Origin: Arachis hypogaea
Lineage: Eukaryota > Streptophyta > Magnoliopsida > Fabales > Fabaceae
Length of the DNA stretch: 64,000 nt
Assembly: GCF_003086295.3 (NCBI RefSeq)
Contig: NC_092044.1
Location: 76,532,024-76,596,023, forward strand
Reading direction: 5' to 3'
Positions 22,449 through 34,294 of the stretch are shown piece after piece. The position numbers and the translations under genes were made by a program. The notes under the pieces were generated by a model that worked only from the letters and a program-made list of their open reading frames with translations, did not search any database and was not told the DNA's origin. How positions within the stretch are numbered: the stretch's first letter is position 1; the number at the start of each line of letters is the position of its first letter.

Positions 22449-24461
22449 TTATGGTGGCTTGTGCTTGAACTCATCCAGAAATCTCCACCAATGTTTGTAT
22501 CTCCAGTAACCTCCGGGGTCCCAAACTAAGCATGTAAAGCCCTTAAGAAGCTTCAAACAAATTCTTAGGCTCCCGGGGTGACAAATGTCAGAGTAGATTC
22601 CAGGATCCCATATCTTGCTTTTACACCCATTTTTGTCGGGATCTACATTTTTCCAGTCGGGTGACAAGTAATTTGAATTCTCACTGCAGTGACCAAAAAG
22701 CTTCCGAGATCCTTTTAATTGAGCTTGATACCAATCCTTGCACCTCAAATTAAAGTGTGAAACCTCATTGAATCTTGCATACCATCTCTGAGGGCGAGTC
22801 ATTTCTCTTTTACTCTTAAAGCCGCAGAGAACTCTAAGCTGGCCATCTAGTTCAAGTAAACCGTATTCAAGTGTAAAAATAAAGATAAGAGTCAAGGATT
22901 TTACCCACTTGAAGTCTGTGTTGGTTGGTAGTGGCCTTGGGATCAGTGTTTTTAGTGGTTCTGCAAGCTCTACTCCCTTGTGTTCTTCAGTGAATTCCTC
23001 TACTTCTTTGCAAACCTTTTCCATTCCAACCATGTCCTGGTCAAAGTCTTCTATATCTTCCTCATCACTTGAGTCATAATTAGGAGGTTGAGAAAAGTCG
23101 ACCTCTGCATCATCTTCATATTCACTTGGGGAAGATTCTTCTGTCTCAAAAATTCACTTGCAGATGCAAGTTCATCACTCGGAGGACCTGACTAGTGACT
23201 ATCATCATCAAGGAAATATGCGTCTTGGGTTATTCCGTCCAGTTCTTCATAAGATATTTGCATTGGAGGCTGTGCAACATCCTCTTTAGCGTCAATTATA
23301 ACATCCTTGACGGGGTCTTCCATGGCTCTGTAATCCCGTGGAGGTTCAGCATCTCCTAAATCTTCAACCAACTCTTCTTCTTCTACAATGACAGCGTCCT
23401 CTATTTGTTCCAGTACGAAGTTATGCTCTATGCTGTCTACTGGAGTTTCTAGTGTCTTCTTCGTACTACGTTCTTCATTCGATTCTCCACATGAAGTCAT
23501 GGGAGTCTGTTGAGTGTCTGAACGTCTGGAAGATAATCGATTTCTTGCTTGATCCAGGTATTTAAGTATGAAATTGTATTCATCCTTGATGATTTCCTGT
23601 TCAACTATTTCTTTACCTTCAAGTACAAAATCCTCCTTGATGGCTTTTTTTCTATGATAACTCCCTTCAACTACTCCTTCATCTGCAAAGGTCTCTACTA
23701 CCTTTACCTTTAGTGCTTCCTCTAGCTCCTTATGAAGTATAGATTCGCGATGATGATCCTTTCTCTCTTGTTCCATTTCAATAGTATCATTGGGATCATG
23801 TTGCTCTTGGGTTGATGGATGTGGGTGCTCTTCCATGGATAGTGGTGATGGGATGGGTGGATCATTGTGTGGTTGAGATGGAAGTGCATTGGAGCTTGAG
23901 GGTTGAATATTGGGGGTAGAGGGTTGGTTCATGCGGGATATAAGTGCTTGAAGAGTAGAGGTGAGACTGGTGATGGAGGCAAGTTTGCTTTCCATGGAGG
24001 TTTGGGGTGGATAGGAGGGTCCGTTTGTTGGGAGAAAAGATTCATAACACGAAAGTGGTTCCTCTTGATAAGGATACAGAGATGGTGTATATTGAGGTGG
24101 TGGTTCTGGGGAATAGTTGGATTGGTGTTGGGGTGGATAAGGATCATATGGTGGCGAATGGTGAACAAGAGCCTGTGAGTATGGTGGATTGAGGTTGCGT
24201 TGAAAGGATGGTCTCTGAGCACAGGGTGGGACTTGTTGGCAGCTACAAGGCGGTCCACTATATCTATCAGCTTGGAATGCATTGTAGAATGGTCTCTGTC
24301 CATGATATCTAGGATGATGTTGTTGCCTAAAGGGGTGATCAGATCCTTGTGGCTCCATCCATCTTTGATTGCTCAGACCTTGATGCATAGTCCTGTTATA
24401 GCTTCCATTCCTTGCAACAAAATTAGAACCAAACTCAAAGCGAGAGGGGTGAGAATTCATA
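22449..24461 (-). pseudogene. Orphan retroelement protein of E, broken
   Basis: About 670 codons on the minus strand. The start chosen is the ATG opening MNSHPSRFEFGSNF, which matches F and G; codons upstream lack an ATG. The first 200 residues are rich in Pro, Tyr, Gln, His and Ser. A short helical stretch (SLTSTLQALISRM) and a long acidic region follow. After a stop at about 23192-23194 and a frameshift near 23140 the Cys/Trp-rich C-terminus continues with FKWVKSLTLIF, LEYGLLELDGQLRVLCGFK, WYQAQLKGSRKLFGHCSENS, KIWDPGI and KHWWRFLDEFKHKPP. The function is unknown. It is the only gene of the element. Confidence 0.78.
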
Positions 24462-24570
24462 GTAGCTATCAGAAATAAGAGGTAAGAGGAGGAACAAATA
24501 AACAAGTAAAAGAAAAATATTTTTTTGAAAAATATTTACAATAACCAATAATAAGGCACACATTTGCAAT

Positions 24571-24588
24571 TCTCCGGCAATGGCGCCA
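24571..24588 (-). other. Primer binding site of E (tRNA-Asp type)
   Basis: On the minus strand TGGCGCCATTGCCGGAGA, two mismatches from the tRNA-Asp complement, 3 nt from the 5' LTR. Confidence 0.82.
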
Positions 24589-24591
24589 TTT

Positions 24592-26039
24592 TGAAGAACT
24601 GAAGATTGATGGTTTAGAAGTTATAGTAAACTCTCGTTGTAAGTATAGTTACTAAACCAAGCAATCAACCTTTCTTACAAAAGTTTTGGTTGTCACAAGT
24701 AACAAACCCTTTTTAAAATTGATAACCGAGTATTCAAACTTCGGGTCGTCTTCTCAAGGAATTGCACGGAGGTATGTTCTTATTATTGGTTATGGGATTT
24801 GTAAATTGGGGATTTGAAAGTGAGGAACAAGTAAATTAAATGACAAATAAAATAAATAATTAACTATAAAATAACTCTTGGCAAGATATGAAAATTCGGA
24901 AGTCCTATCCTAGTTACTCCTATAATAATGGAAGTTAATCCCACTTAGTTAATCTTTGCGTAAGCAAGGGAAAGTCAAGTGAACTAATTGGTTAGATTTT
25001 CCAAATCCTAGCCAAATCCTAAGGAAAGACTAGAGTTAGTGGAATTCCAGTTAATTAGCCGACATAACAATCAATCATGAATAGTTGATAACTCTAGAGC
25101 TTCCAGTTAATCAATTAAAGCTAATAATATAAAAAAAACTAAATAAGAATCTTAGATCTGAAATACCTCAATTGCATTAATTAAGAAAATTCCAACATGA
25201 ATGGCTCATAAGCCAAATAGGCAACATATGTAATACAAGCATTAAATTATCTGAGAGTAAAAGAGAAAATAAATAAAAATAGGAACATTGAACCTAATAT
25301 GAAGATGAAATAATCCTGAAGTGAAAAGAAATCCTAATCCTAAAATAAATTCTAATCCTAATCCTAATCCTAAGAGAGAGGAGAGAGCCTCTCTCTCTAA
25401 AAACTACATCTATAACTAAAAATTATGAATTATGAAAGCATGATAATGAATTAATAGATTCCCCCACTTTATAGCCTCTTATCTGTGTTTTCTGAGTCGA
25501 AAACTGGGTCAGAAACAGCCCAGAAGTCGCTGTTTACGAATTTAGCTACGCTGGTTTTTCGTCACTGCGACACGTCCGCGTGGATCACGCGTTTGCGTCG
25601 CCTAGCGGTATGGCCATTATGGCAAATTATATATCCAATCGAAGCCCCGGACGTTATCTTTCCAACACAACTGGAACCACGTCATTTGGACCTCTGTAGC
25701 TCAAGTTATGTCCTTTTGAGTGCAAAGAGGTCAGGCTGACAGCTTAGCAGTTTCTTCAACTTCTTGTATTCCTTCCACTTTTGCATGCTTCCTTTCCATC
25801 CTTTAAGCCATTCCTGCCCTATAATCCCTGAAATCACATAAAACACATATGAAGGCATCGAATGGTAATAAAGGATAATTAAATTTAATATTTCTAAAGC
25901 ATAGAAAACATGTTTTCACATATATCATATCATGAGGAAGGAATTGTAAAACCATGCAAATAGTATGAATAAGTGTGCAAAGGCTTGATAAAAATCACTC
26001 AATTGAGCACAAGATAAACCATTAAATAGTGGTTTATCA
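24592..26039 (-). repeat. 5' LTR of element E (1448 bp)
   Basis: Near-identical to 17996-19445, with the same termini. It is followed on the right by the duplicated GCCAT. Confidence 0.93.
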
Positions 26040-26042
26040 GCC

Positions 26043-26250
26043 ATCCACGCGTGCGCGTGCATGACGCGAATGCGTCGTATGCCAATATTGGTTCTCTAGC
26101 CACGTGAACAGAGAATTGTGCGTGCGCGTGGCAGGTTTCGCGCGAATCGCACAAAACCCAGGGCACGCGGACGCGTGCCTGACGCTGACGCGTCATTAAG
26201 AAAATTTCACGACCCACGCGTACGCGTGCTGCACGCGTACGTGTCGATTG
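26043..26250 (+). repeat. CpG-rich palindromes, element D internal
   Basis: D's palindrome region resumes after E with several ACGCGTACGCGT-like units. Confidence 0.7.
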
Positions 26251-26384
26251 CGTTGCACAACTCCCCTAGTTCACCGCCCAAGTTTTAATTTTCTTTCTTT
26301 CTCTCCCAAATCCTAATTCTCTCTTGTTCTTTTATCCTTTTATTTTTCTTTCATCTCATTATTTGTTTTTGTTTTCAGATTTTC

Positions 26385-26404
26385 TTTGCTTGAGGACAAG
26401 TAAA
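26385..26404 (+). other. Mid-element hairpin of D
   Basis: TTTGCTTG faces CAAGTAAA around loop AGGA (one G-U pair), 4 nt before TAAGTTTGGTGTTG at 26409-26422. Confidence 0.75.
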
Positions 26405-26408
26405 CATT

Positions 26409-26422
26409 TAAGTTTGGTGTTG
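26409..26422 (+). other. Mid-element 14-mer of D
   Basis: TAAGTTTGGTGTTG, identical to the terminal copy at 27572-27585. Confidence 0.55.
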
Positions 26423-27547
26423 ACACTTCACTTAAAGCTTTTCTGTTTATTCTTATGGCACCAAAAGGGAGGCGAATCATCTTCACGGAGGAGCACAACC
26501 TGAAGAATAAAGCGACCACTAGGATAACTAAGGTGGTTGAGTTCCTTTCATATTTTTTATTCCTCCCCTCTTTTTCTATGTTATGTTCAGGTTTTTCTGC
26601 TATTTTGCGTTGTTTGTTGCATGATCCTTTATTAGTGAGAATCCTAGGTCTAGTTTAATTTTCCCTTAAGTGCTTTAATTCTGAAAGATGTCTCATGTAT
26701 TTCCTACTGAGCTTGAAAAAAAATTTAAAAGTGATATATTGCATGAGAAATTGAGTTAATTCTAAGAATACTCTTATTTACATAAATGTGGTGGTATTAA
26801 TTGTAATTCTGAATGCATGATATGAACAGTGAATATTTGAATCTGAATCAAGGGATGTTGATGTATAAGGAACAGGAATTTAGAGAATTATTATGACTTC
26901 TCTGAAATAAACAAAAATTTAATCCTTGAAGGAAAAGAAACAGCAAAAGAAAATAAAAATTTAGAAAATAATAATAATAATAAAAGCAAGGTCCAAGACT
27001 CTGAGCATCAATGACTAGGGAAGTCAGACGTGATTAAAAGCTCAAAGAGTTATTTTCCTGGTCATATGCTTGTGGTGCGATTGTGTCAAGTAATCCTTGA
27101 GACAGAACACTTAGAGTTGAGACCAAGTGCGCTTAACAGAGTATGCCAAAGGATTTGAGCACCATTGTCTGGGAGTAACTGAAAGAAAAATAAGGACTCA
27201 AAGAGAGTCCCCCAGTTAAGTGCTTGTGCTGTTTCTGTGTCAAGTAACCTTTGAGACAAAACATTTAAAGTCACGGCTAGGCTCAAGGTGCAAAGCACCA
27301 AAGAAAAATAAATTAAGGTGTATTTTGCTGTGTTCAAGGATTAAACTGAAATATAAAAGATTAGAGAATTCATAATATTATCCGGATTCTAATTCCGAAT
27401 GACATTAACATTCCACTAATTCAAAGGAGAGTGAGATGCCAAACCTATTCATGATTGCAGTTGTAAACCCCACTATAAGAAGAGACACGAGCTTAATCAA
27501 ACTCTCATTCTCATGCAAATTCACATTCTAAGCTTATATTAGTTTTG
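26423..27547 (+). other. 3' internal region of D
   Basis: It begins with a short frame MAPKGRRIIFTEEHN at 26455, in the same place as the small downstream gene of B and H. Only about 26 codons look plausible before hydrophobic noise. The rest is non-coding, with an AAT microsatellite near 26970. Confidence 0.45.
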
Positions 27548-27567
27548 GTTGCTTGAGGACAAGCAAC
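27548..27567 (+). other. Pre-LTR hairpin of D
   Basis: GTTGCTTG/CAAGCAAC with loop AGGA, 4 nt before the terminal 14-mer at 27572-27585. Confidence 0.8.
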
Positions 27568-27585
27568 AGTTTAAGTTTGGTGTTG

Positions 27586-29032
27586 TGATGCGTGAGCATC
27601 TTTTCTATCTTTTCCTAGTGAATTTGCATCTAATTTGTTGAGTTTAATTAAGAATTAATTATGTTTTAGCCACTATGGATGCTATTTTGAGTTTGGTGCA
27701 ATTTTATTTATTTTAGGTAGCATTCGACTGGATTTGATGGAGTTTCTGCAGCTCAAGAATTAAAGGAGATAGCAGCGAGGAGCGACGCGTATGCGTGACT
27801 GACGCGTACGCGTGATTTGGAGCTTTCCATGGCGACGCGTGCGTGTCACTGACGCGTACGCGTGATTTGAAGATTTGCTGACCGATGCGTACGCGTGATC
27901 GATGCGTACGCGTGACCGACGCGTCCGCATGACTCGCAGAAAAGACCATCGACGCGTACGCGTGACTGACGCGTACGCGTGACATGCGCCACGTGCAGAA
28001 AACGCAGAAAATACTTAGGGGTGATTTCTGGGCCCCATTTTAGCACCCAAGTTAGGCGCAGATCCAGTGAAGCCAAGTGGTCCCCACGTTACAAGACGCG
28101 GAGTAGTTAGTTAATTCTGATTTAAATTCAAATTTGATTTTAAATCTTATCTTTAGGAAAAGATATTATCTTAATTTTAGATATTAGATTTTAAATTAAT
28201 TAGGATTAGATATAAAAAGGGGAGACTTCTCTGCTATTAGGTACATTACATTAGGGGGATTCCATTAGGGAATTCTATACAAATTTACATTCCACATTCC
28301 ATGAGCAACTAATCCTCCATTGTTAAGGTTAGGAGCTCTGTCTATTTGTATGGATTGATTTTATTGCTTTTTCTATTTTAATTCATGTGTGGATTTATAA
28401 TTTAAGAATTGTTTTCATTTTTATCTTATGAATTTGGGTGGAACGGAAGTATGACCCTCTTTCTATTTGAGTTCTTGTAAAACTTGGAAAAGCTCTTTAC
28501 TTGAACAACAGCTTGAAAATATATTCTCCTAAATTTTAATTATTTGGATTTAATAGGATACGTGACATATAATCCTCTTATTTTTGGGTAATTAGAATTT
28601 TTGTGGCATATAAACTGAAATTTGAACTTCACCCTCTAATTGGAATTGATTGACCAAGGAATTGGCAGTTGATGAATTTTAAAGGAGACTAGGAAGGTCT
28701 AAGGAATTAGGGTCTCGTCATAAATAGTTTGCCATAAATTAAATCCTACATGATTAAAATAGTTAGTAAGAAAAGTTAATCCGGAAAAATAGATAACTCT
28801 GAAACCTTAACTATCTTCTCATTATATTATTCCCAACTTATTTATTCGTCTGTGTTTAATGCTCTTTGAATATCTCAAAACCATTTTCTGCTTGCCTAAC
28901 TAATCCTATCAAACACTATTGTTACTTGATCCATCAATCCTCGTGGGATCAACCCTTACTCACGTAAGGTATTACTTGGTATAACCCGGTGCACTTGCCG
29001 GTTAGTAGTGTGGGTTGTAAAATACCGCACCA
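27586..29032 (+). repeat. 3' LTR of element D (1447 bp)
   Basis: It has the same ends as the 5' LTR and more ACGCGT units (27783-27993). It is followed by the near-duplicated ATTAA and by C's LTR sequence. Confidence 0.93.
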
Positions 29033-29037
29033 ATTAA

Positions 29038-29692
29038 TGCATTGATTATTGTTTAAGAATTGGTTTCATTCTTCATCCTACGGATTAGTGATTATTGGAA
29101 AATAACTCTAATCTAACTTGAATTCTTTTAAATCTTAGAAACGCTATATCATTAGAATTACAACTTGAAACCTTTTCTCACAACTCCTTAATTATCTAGA
29201 CTTAATGATATGTGACATATAACTGCATCATTTTTTGGTTCTTAGGGTTTGTGTGGCTTATAAATCAGAAATTAAACTTAACCCTCTAATACAATTAATT
29301 GATCAAGAAATTGACGGTTGGTTGGTAAGAGGAGATTGGATTGCCTTGGAATAGGAATTCAAGCACTTAGGGTTTGCCATAAACTTAATCATTGCATGAT
29401 CAAAGTAGTTGACATTGAATATTAATTCGGATATCTAAACATCTCTAAAGCCTTAACTCTATTCTCATATCGCTGTCTTAACTATTCACTGTTTATTTTT
29501 TCTTAATTTATTGTCTTTTATGCTATTTTCTATTCAAAACTCCTATTTCAACTTGTCTAACTAGAATAATTAATCAACCATTATTTGCTTAGTTCGTTAA
29601 TCCACGTTGGATCGACACTCACTCACTTGAGTTTATTACTTGGTACGACCCGATGCACATGCTGGTAGGTTGTGGTTAGAAAATCCGTTCCT
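29038..29692 (+). repeat. Element C 5' LTR, last piece
   Basis: It resumes after D and matches 34935-35450 plus 38400-38535 of the 3' LTR. The end reads GTTCCT where the 3' LTR has GCACCA. Confidence 0.85.
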
Positions 29693-29698
29693 AGTTTT

Positions 29699-29716
29699 TG
29701 GCGTCGTTGCCGGGGA
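29699..29716 (+). other. Primer binding site of C (tRNA-Asp type)
   Basis: TGGCGTCGTTGCCGGGGA, one mismatch from the tRNA-Asp complement. Confidence 0.82.
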
Positions 29717-29906
29717 TTAATTGTGGTTAACAACTACTAGTTGATTGATTACCTAGATTAGATACTTTTTCTTTTTTTTTTCTATTTTCTCTTCATTTAA
29801 AAAAAAGAAAATAAAAAATGTCTTTCTATTTTTCCTCTTTTCTTTTCTTTTCTTTTTACCACATGGTGCGTTTGATTCGGTTTTGTGTTTTATGCTAAGA
29901 AAAATA

Positions 29907-30713
29907 ATGGAGAGAGATTACATGGGTTACTACTCACACTTAAGGGATGATTTATATTACTATGGATGGAGAAACTATCCAGATTTTGGTTGAAAAAGTC
30001 AAGGCCAAGGAAACTAAAGTGCTCTATATTCCATCTATCAAGAACTATCATCTCCTTACTCATACCAAGAACCATTATCTTTCTATTTATACCAAGAACC
30101 ATTATCTCTTTATTCATATCATGAATCATCCTCCAATTTTTCATATCAAGAATCACCATTTCCCTATTCATATCAAGGATCATCATCTTTTTATTCATAT
30201 CAAGAACCATCATCTACTTATTCATATCCAAAACCATCAGCTCTTGAGCTTGCCTTGAAAGAATTAAAGAACACTTCTCAAAGTTTCATACATGATATAA
30301 AAATGAGTGTAAAAAATATAGAGAAACATGTGGAGTTATTTACCAAGCACCTGATAGAGAAACAAGCAAATTCCTTCCCAAGAGGTACAATGCAAGATCC
30401 TATGGAAGAAAGAGAGAAAATAAATCAAAAGAGTTCATACTCTAGGGAATTAGGAAACTTTCCACCCTCACACATGGAAGAAGAGAAATATGCATAAACA
30501 AAGGAGGAAGATGTACAAACAAAGGAGGAAGCCATGCACACTCCATGCTTGCACATTCAAATAATTAAGGAGGAAGCCATACAAGTCCCTTTAAAACTAC
30601 GCATGCAAGCTTCCGAGAGAAAAAATATGAATACACCACCCACATTTGAATTGAAGTCTTCTCCCCCAACACTTGAATATGCTTTCTTTGGTCCTAGTGA
30701 ATCTGAGAGTTGA
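29907..30713 (+). pseudogene. Orphan retroelement protein of C, N-terminal type, broken
   Basis: One frame opens MERDYMGYYSH, nearly as in D, and reaches a stop at 30711-30713, with stops inside, including 30495-30497. About seven 9-residue repeats of the type YSYQEPLSF follow the start. An amphipathic stretch (LKELKNTSQSF to VKNIEKHVELF) and an acidic tail come next. The Cys/Trp C-terminus of D, E, F and G is absent. Instead it ends PPTLEYAFFGPSESES, which resembles the linker before reverse transcriptase in H (PPSLKYAFLGEGD). It may be a fusion or an older form of the orphan gene. Confidence 0.65.
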
Positions 30714-30845
30714 TGGGGGTTACTTTTTGGTGGGTATCTTTTTTCATCTCATGTCCATTGAAGTCATTTCTCTTAACCAACTAGAAGAAGAGGAAGAAAA
30801 ATTCAAGAACCAACCGTCAAGGTAGTGATGTTAAAGAAGCGCTTG

Positions 30846-30861
30846 TTGGGAGGCAACTCAA
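30846..30861 (+). other. Post-stop hairpin of C
   Basis: TTGGG faces CTCAA around loop AGGCAA, with one G-U pair, after AGAAGCGCTTG. About 130 bp after the orphan-gene stop. Confidence 0.6.
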
Positions 30862-32166
30862 AATTAGGTAATTTCTTTTCATTTTTCATTTTGCTTTGCT
30901 TCATGTTGCATATGTGTTTCATGGATTAAGTTTGGTGTTGCTACACCAACATGATGCTTACATTTCACTGGGTACTTGGACCAGCTTCTCATTGGTTGTG
31001 CCACACTAAGTTTGGTGTTCTCACACCAAGTTTGGTATTACCACACTTCACCCATGAAAGGTCCACTCCCCTATGCCAATATATTAGCAACATGGTTATT
31101 CTACTTTATCTTGTCTTTCCTTTTGTTTTGTTTCTAATTTTGTTTGTTTTGTTTGAATGAGCTTCCACCTTGCTTCCTAATTTCTACTACACAATCATGA
31201 TTATTTCTATTTTCATCACCACTGTTTTTCTTTGTTGCTTGAGGACAAGCAACCATCCTAAGTTTGGTGTTGGAGGCTATGTTCTACATAGTCTACAAAG
31301 ATGATGAAGAGGACGATAATGAAGATGAAGGCAATGAGAACTAAGATTCTTGAATTACAATTTGTTTTAATTATATGCATATGTTATCTTGTTCTATCCT
31401 ATATAATGCATTTATGAGTCTTGTTAGTCAAGTGTATATCATTACTTGTCAATCACAACCCACAATTATAATTGTGCTTTCTTTTCAACGTGGGTAAGGA
31501 TCATGTGCCAAGAAAAAACAAAAATAAAAAGGGATTGATAATCAAATTGCTTGAGGCCTTAGTGTAAAGGACTATTATGGGATCTTTACACTTGACAAAG
31601 TCTTGAAGGAGCAACATGTAATGAAAAAAAAAAGAAAAAGGGTTGAAAGAGAAGCCAAAGGCTCTGAGTACCATAGACTAAGGATCCGAGTCAAGTGTTT
31701 GTGGTGCTTATGTACCAAGTAAAAGCTTGAAAACAAAGCATTTAGAGTCACGGCTAGGCTCAAGGTGCAAAGCACCCCCCCAAAAGAAGAGAAAGCCAAA
31801 GGCTCTGAGCACCAATGATGGGAATGTCAAAAGGACATGGTAAGCTCAAAGAGCTCCCTACTTAAGTTCTTGTGGTGTTTCTGTATCGAGCAAAGGTTGA
31901 GACAAAACATTTAGAGTCACAACTAGGCTCAAGGTGTAAAGCACCCAAAGAAAATAAGCTATGAAAGGAAAGTAAATAAGCTTGCTTCAAAGTGATTATT
32001 CAACGAAGGATTCTATAATCTATTCTAAACAGAGGCCTTGAAATATTATAACCAATTGTGTTGAATTGTGCATAAGTAAAATGGCTAACCAAACTCATTT
32101 GAATTGCAACCACTTACCCTTGTATTTTAAGGTTGGAAAGTTTGATGACTAAGCCATGATTCTTTG
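30862..32166 (+). other. 3' internal region of C
   Basis: Non-coding. It holds extra 14-mer copies (30927-30940, near 31007, a degenerate one near 31028) and a mid-element hairpin at 31234. No credible protein. Confidence 0.6.
31234..31253 (+). other. Mid-element hairpin of C
   Basis: GTTGCTTG/CAAGCAAC with loop AGGA, 5 nt before TAAGTTTGGTGTTG at 31259-31272. Confidence 0.78.
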
Positions 32167-32186
32167 CTTGCTTGAGGACAAGCAAG
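32167..32186 (+). other. Pre-LTR hairpin of C
   Basis: CTTGCTTG/CAAGCAAG with loop AGGA. Both outer bases differ from the B and D version (G-C replaced by C-G). The 14-mer at 32191-32204 follows, then the LTR. Confidence 0.8.
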
Positions 32187-32281
32187 AGCTTAAGTTTGGT
32201 GTTGTGATACATGAGTATCGTAAGCACTTTTCATTGGCATTTATTATAGAAAAGTTATTTCATTTGCTTGATAATTAAGAT

Positions 32282-32446
32282 ATGTTTTTAGATACCGCTA
32301 TACAATTACAACCCGTCTTTGCTCAATGGATACAAAATACCCACGCTTTAGCACCGAACACAACGGCTCCTGGTGCAACAACAAGCACCAGTTTGACTTG
32401 GGGCGGTGGTGATTTAGTGGCAGTGGGGGGCAAGGTTGCTTTGTTA
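32282..32446 (+). pseudogene. psaA: Plastid psaA fragment inserted in nuclear DNA (NUPT)
   Basis: About 55 codons in an open frame match the photosystem I P700 apoprotein A1: [20 protein letters not shown], then [20 protein letters not shown]. Similarity ends at about 32446, after which C's LTR resumes. In plastids the protein binds the photosystem I reaction-centre chlorophyll. Here only an internal slice exists, with no promoter, so it is not functional. Its few differences from my memory of psaA suggest modest age. The 5' LTR of C shows no such fragment in its visible part. Confidence 0.9.
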
Positions 32447-32671
32447 TATGATTTTCAAAGATATTCTATTAGTACTTTCATTTTCTTTGTTTCATGATTC
32501 TTGTAGTGAAATGTTAGGAAAAGAGAAGCAAAATCATAAGGAGGAACCAAGAATTGAAGATAAGTACAGAGAAAATTTATGGATGCTATCAACTCTAACT
32601 TCTTCACACTCCAATGACTATAACTTGAGCTATAGAGGTCCAAATGACACAGTTCAAGTAGCACTGTAAAG

Positions 32672-34294
32672 TGGTGCACGAAATTGTGATCATCAATGGC
32701 GCCATCAACATGGTACACACAATTGTAATCTCAACTCTTTATCACAACTTCGCACAACTAACCAGCAAGTGCACTGGGTCATCCAAGTAATAAACCTTAC
32801 GCGAGTAAGGGTCGATCCCACGGAGATTGTTGGTATGAAGCAAGCTATGGTCACCTTGTAAATCTTAGTCAGGCAGACTCAAATGGTTATGGATGATATA
32901 TGAATAAAGCATAAAGATAGAGATACTTATGTAATTCATTGGTGAGAATTTTAGATAAGCGAATGGAGATGCTTTGTCCCTTCCGTCTCTCTGCTTTCCT
33001 ACTGTCTTCATCCAATCCTTTTTACTCCTTTCCATGGCAAGCTGTATGTTGGGCATCAGCGTTGTCAGTGGCTACAATCCCGTCCTCTCAGTGAAAATGT
33101 TCAACGCACCCTGTCACGACACGGCTAATCATCTGTCGGTTCTCAATCAGGTTGGAATAGAATCCATTGATTCTTTTGCATCTGTCACTAACGCCCAGCC
33201 TTCAGGAGTTTGAAGCTCGTCACAGTCATTCAATCATTGAATCCTACTCAGAATACCACAGACAAGGTTTAGACCTTCTGGATTCTCTTGAATGCCGCCA
33301 TCAATTCTAGCTTATACCACGAAGATTCCGATTAAGGAATCCAAGAGATAAACATTCAAGCCTTGTTTGCTTGAAGAACAGAAGTGGTTGTCAGACACTC
33401 GTTCATAAGTGAGAATGATGATGAGTGTCACATAATCATCACATTCATCATGTTCTTGGGTGCAAATGAATATCTTAGAACAAGAATAAGCTGAATTGAA
33501 TAGAAGAACAATAGTAATTGCATTAATACTCGAGGTACAGCAGAGCTCCACACCTTAATCTATGGTGTGTAGAAACTCCACCGTTGAAAATACATAAGAA
33601 CAAGGTCTAGGCATGGCCGAGAGGCCAGTCCCAAAACGTGATCAAAAGATTTAAAGATCTAAAGATGAAAATACAATAGTAAAAGGTCCTATTTGTAGAG
33701 AACTAGTAGCCTAGGGTTTACAAAAATGAGTAAATGACATAAAAATCCACTTCCAGGCCCACTTGGTGTGTGCTTGGGCTAAGCATTGAAGCATTTTCGT
33801 GTAGAGACTTCTCTTGGAGTTAAATGCCAGCTTTTGTGCCAGTTTGGGCGTTTAACTCCCATTCTTGTGCTAGTTCCGGCGTTTAACGCCGGGCAGTTTT
33901 GAGATGATTTGGGACGCCGGTTTGGGCCATCAAATCTCAGGCAAAGTATGGACTATTATACATTGCTGGAAATCCCAGGATGTCTACTTTCCAACGCCGT
34001 TGAGAGCGCGCCAATTAGGTTTCTGTAGGTCTAGAAAATCCACTTCGAGTGCAGGGAGGTCAGAATCCAACAGCATCTGCAGTCCTTTTCAGCCTTTGAA
34101 TCAGATTTTTGCTCAAGTCCCTCAATTTCAGCCAGAAAATACATGAAATCAAAGAAAAATACACAAACTCATAGTAAAGTCCAGAAAAGTGAATTTTAAC
34201 TAAAAACTAATAGAAATATACTAAAAACTAACAAAAACATACTAAAAACATACTAAAAACAATGCCAAAAAGCGTACAAATTATCCGCTCATCA
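32672..34294 (-). repeat. Solo LTR S2 (1623 bp), B-type family, minus strand
   Basis: A complete LTR from TGGTGCACGAAATTG to TTATCCGCTCATCA, with perfect target duplication TAAAG (32667-32671 and 34295-34299). No internal sequence. It fixes the true ends of this LTR family. Confidence 0.95.

Larger units (their letters stand above)
17996..26039 (-). mobile_element. Element E: non-autonomous Athila-type element, minus strand
   Basis: A complete 8044-bp element flanked by a perfect target duplication GCCAT (17991-17995 and 26040-26044). LTRs are 1450 and 1448 bp. Reading the minus strand from the right: 5' LTR, primer binding site, orphan protein, post-stop hairpin, palindromes, mid-element hairpin with purine tract, long spacer, terminal hairpin with purine tract, 3' LTR. 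It lacks gag and pol. Confidence 0.94.
5274..29032 (+). mobile_element. Element D: non-autonomous Athila-type retrotransposon holding B and E
   Basis: Two D-type LTRs (5274-6686 and 27586-29032) bracket an internal region interrupted by B (8540-17776) and E (17996-26039). Flanks ATTAG (5269-5273) and ATTAA (29033-29037) form a target duplication with one mismatch. C's LTR sequence continues across D exactly as in its other copy. Without its guests D is about 6.5 kb. It has a primer binding site, one decayed orphan protein, and a hairpin plus 14-mer both mid-element and at the 3' LTR. No gag or pol is present. Confidence 0.9.

Noticed and set aside
23903..24478. Plus-strand frames opposite the E orphan gene
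   Set aside because: They lie antisense to a conserved coding region and have no homologous frame kept in F or G.
32282..32497. Functional psaA gene
   Set aside because: Only about 55 internal codons exist, with no promoter and a jump to LTR sequence.
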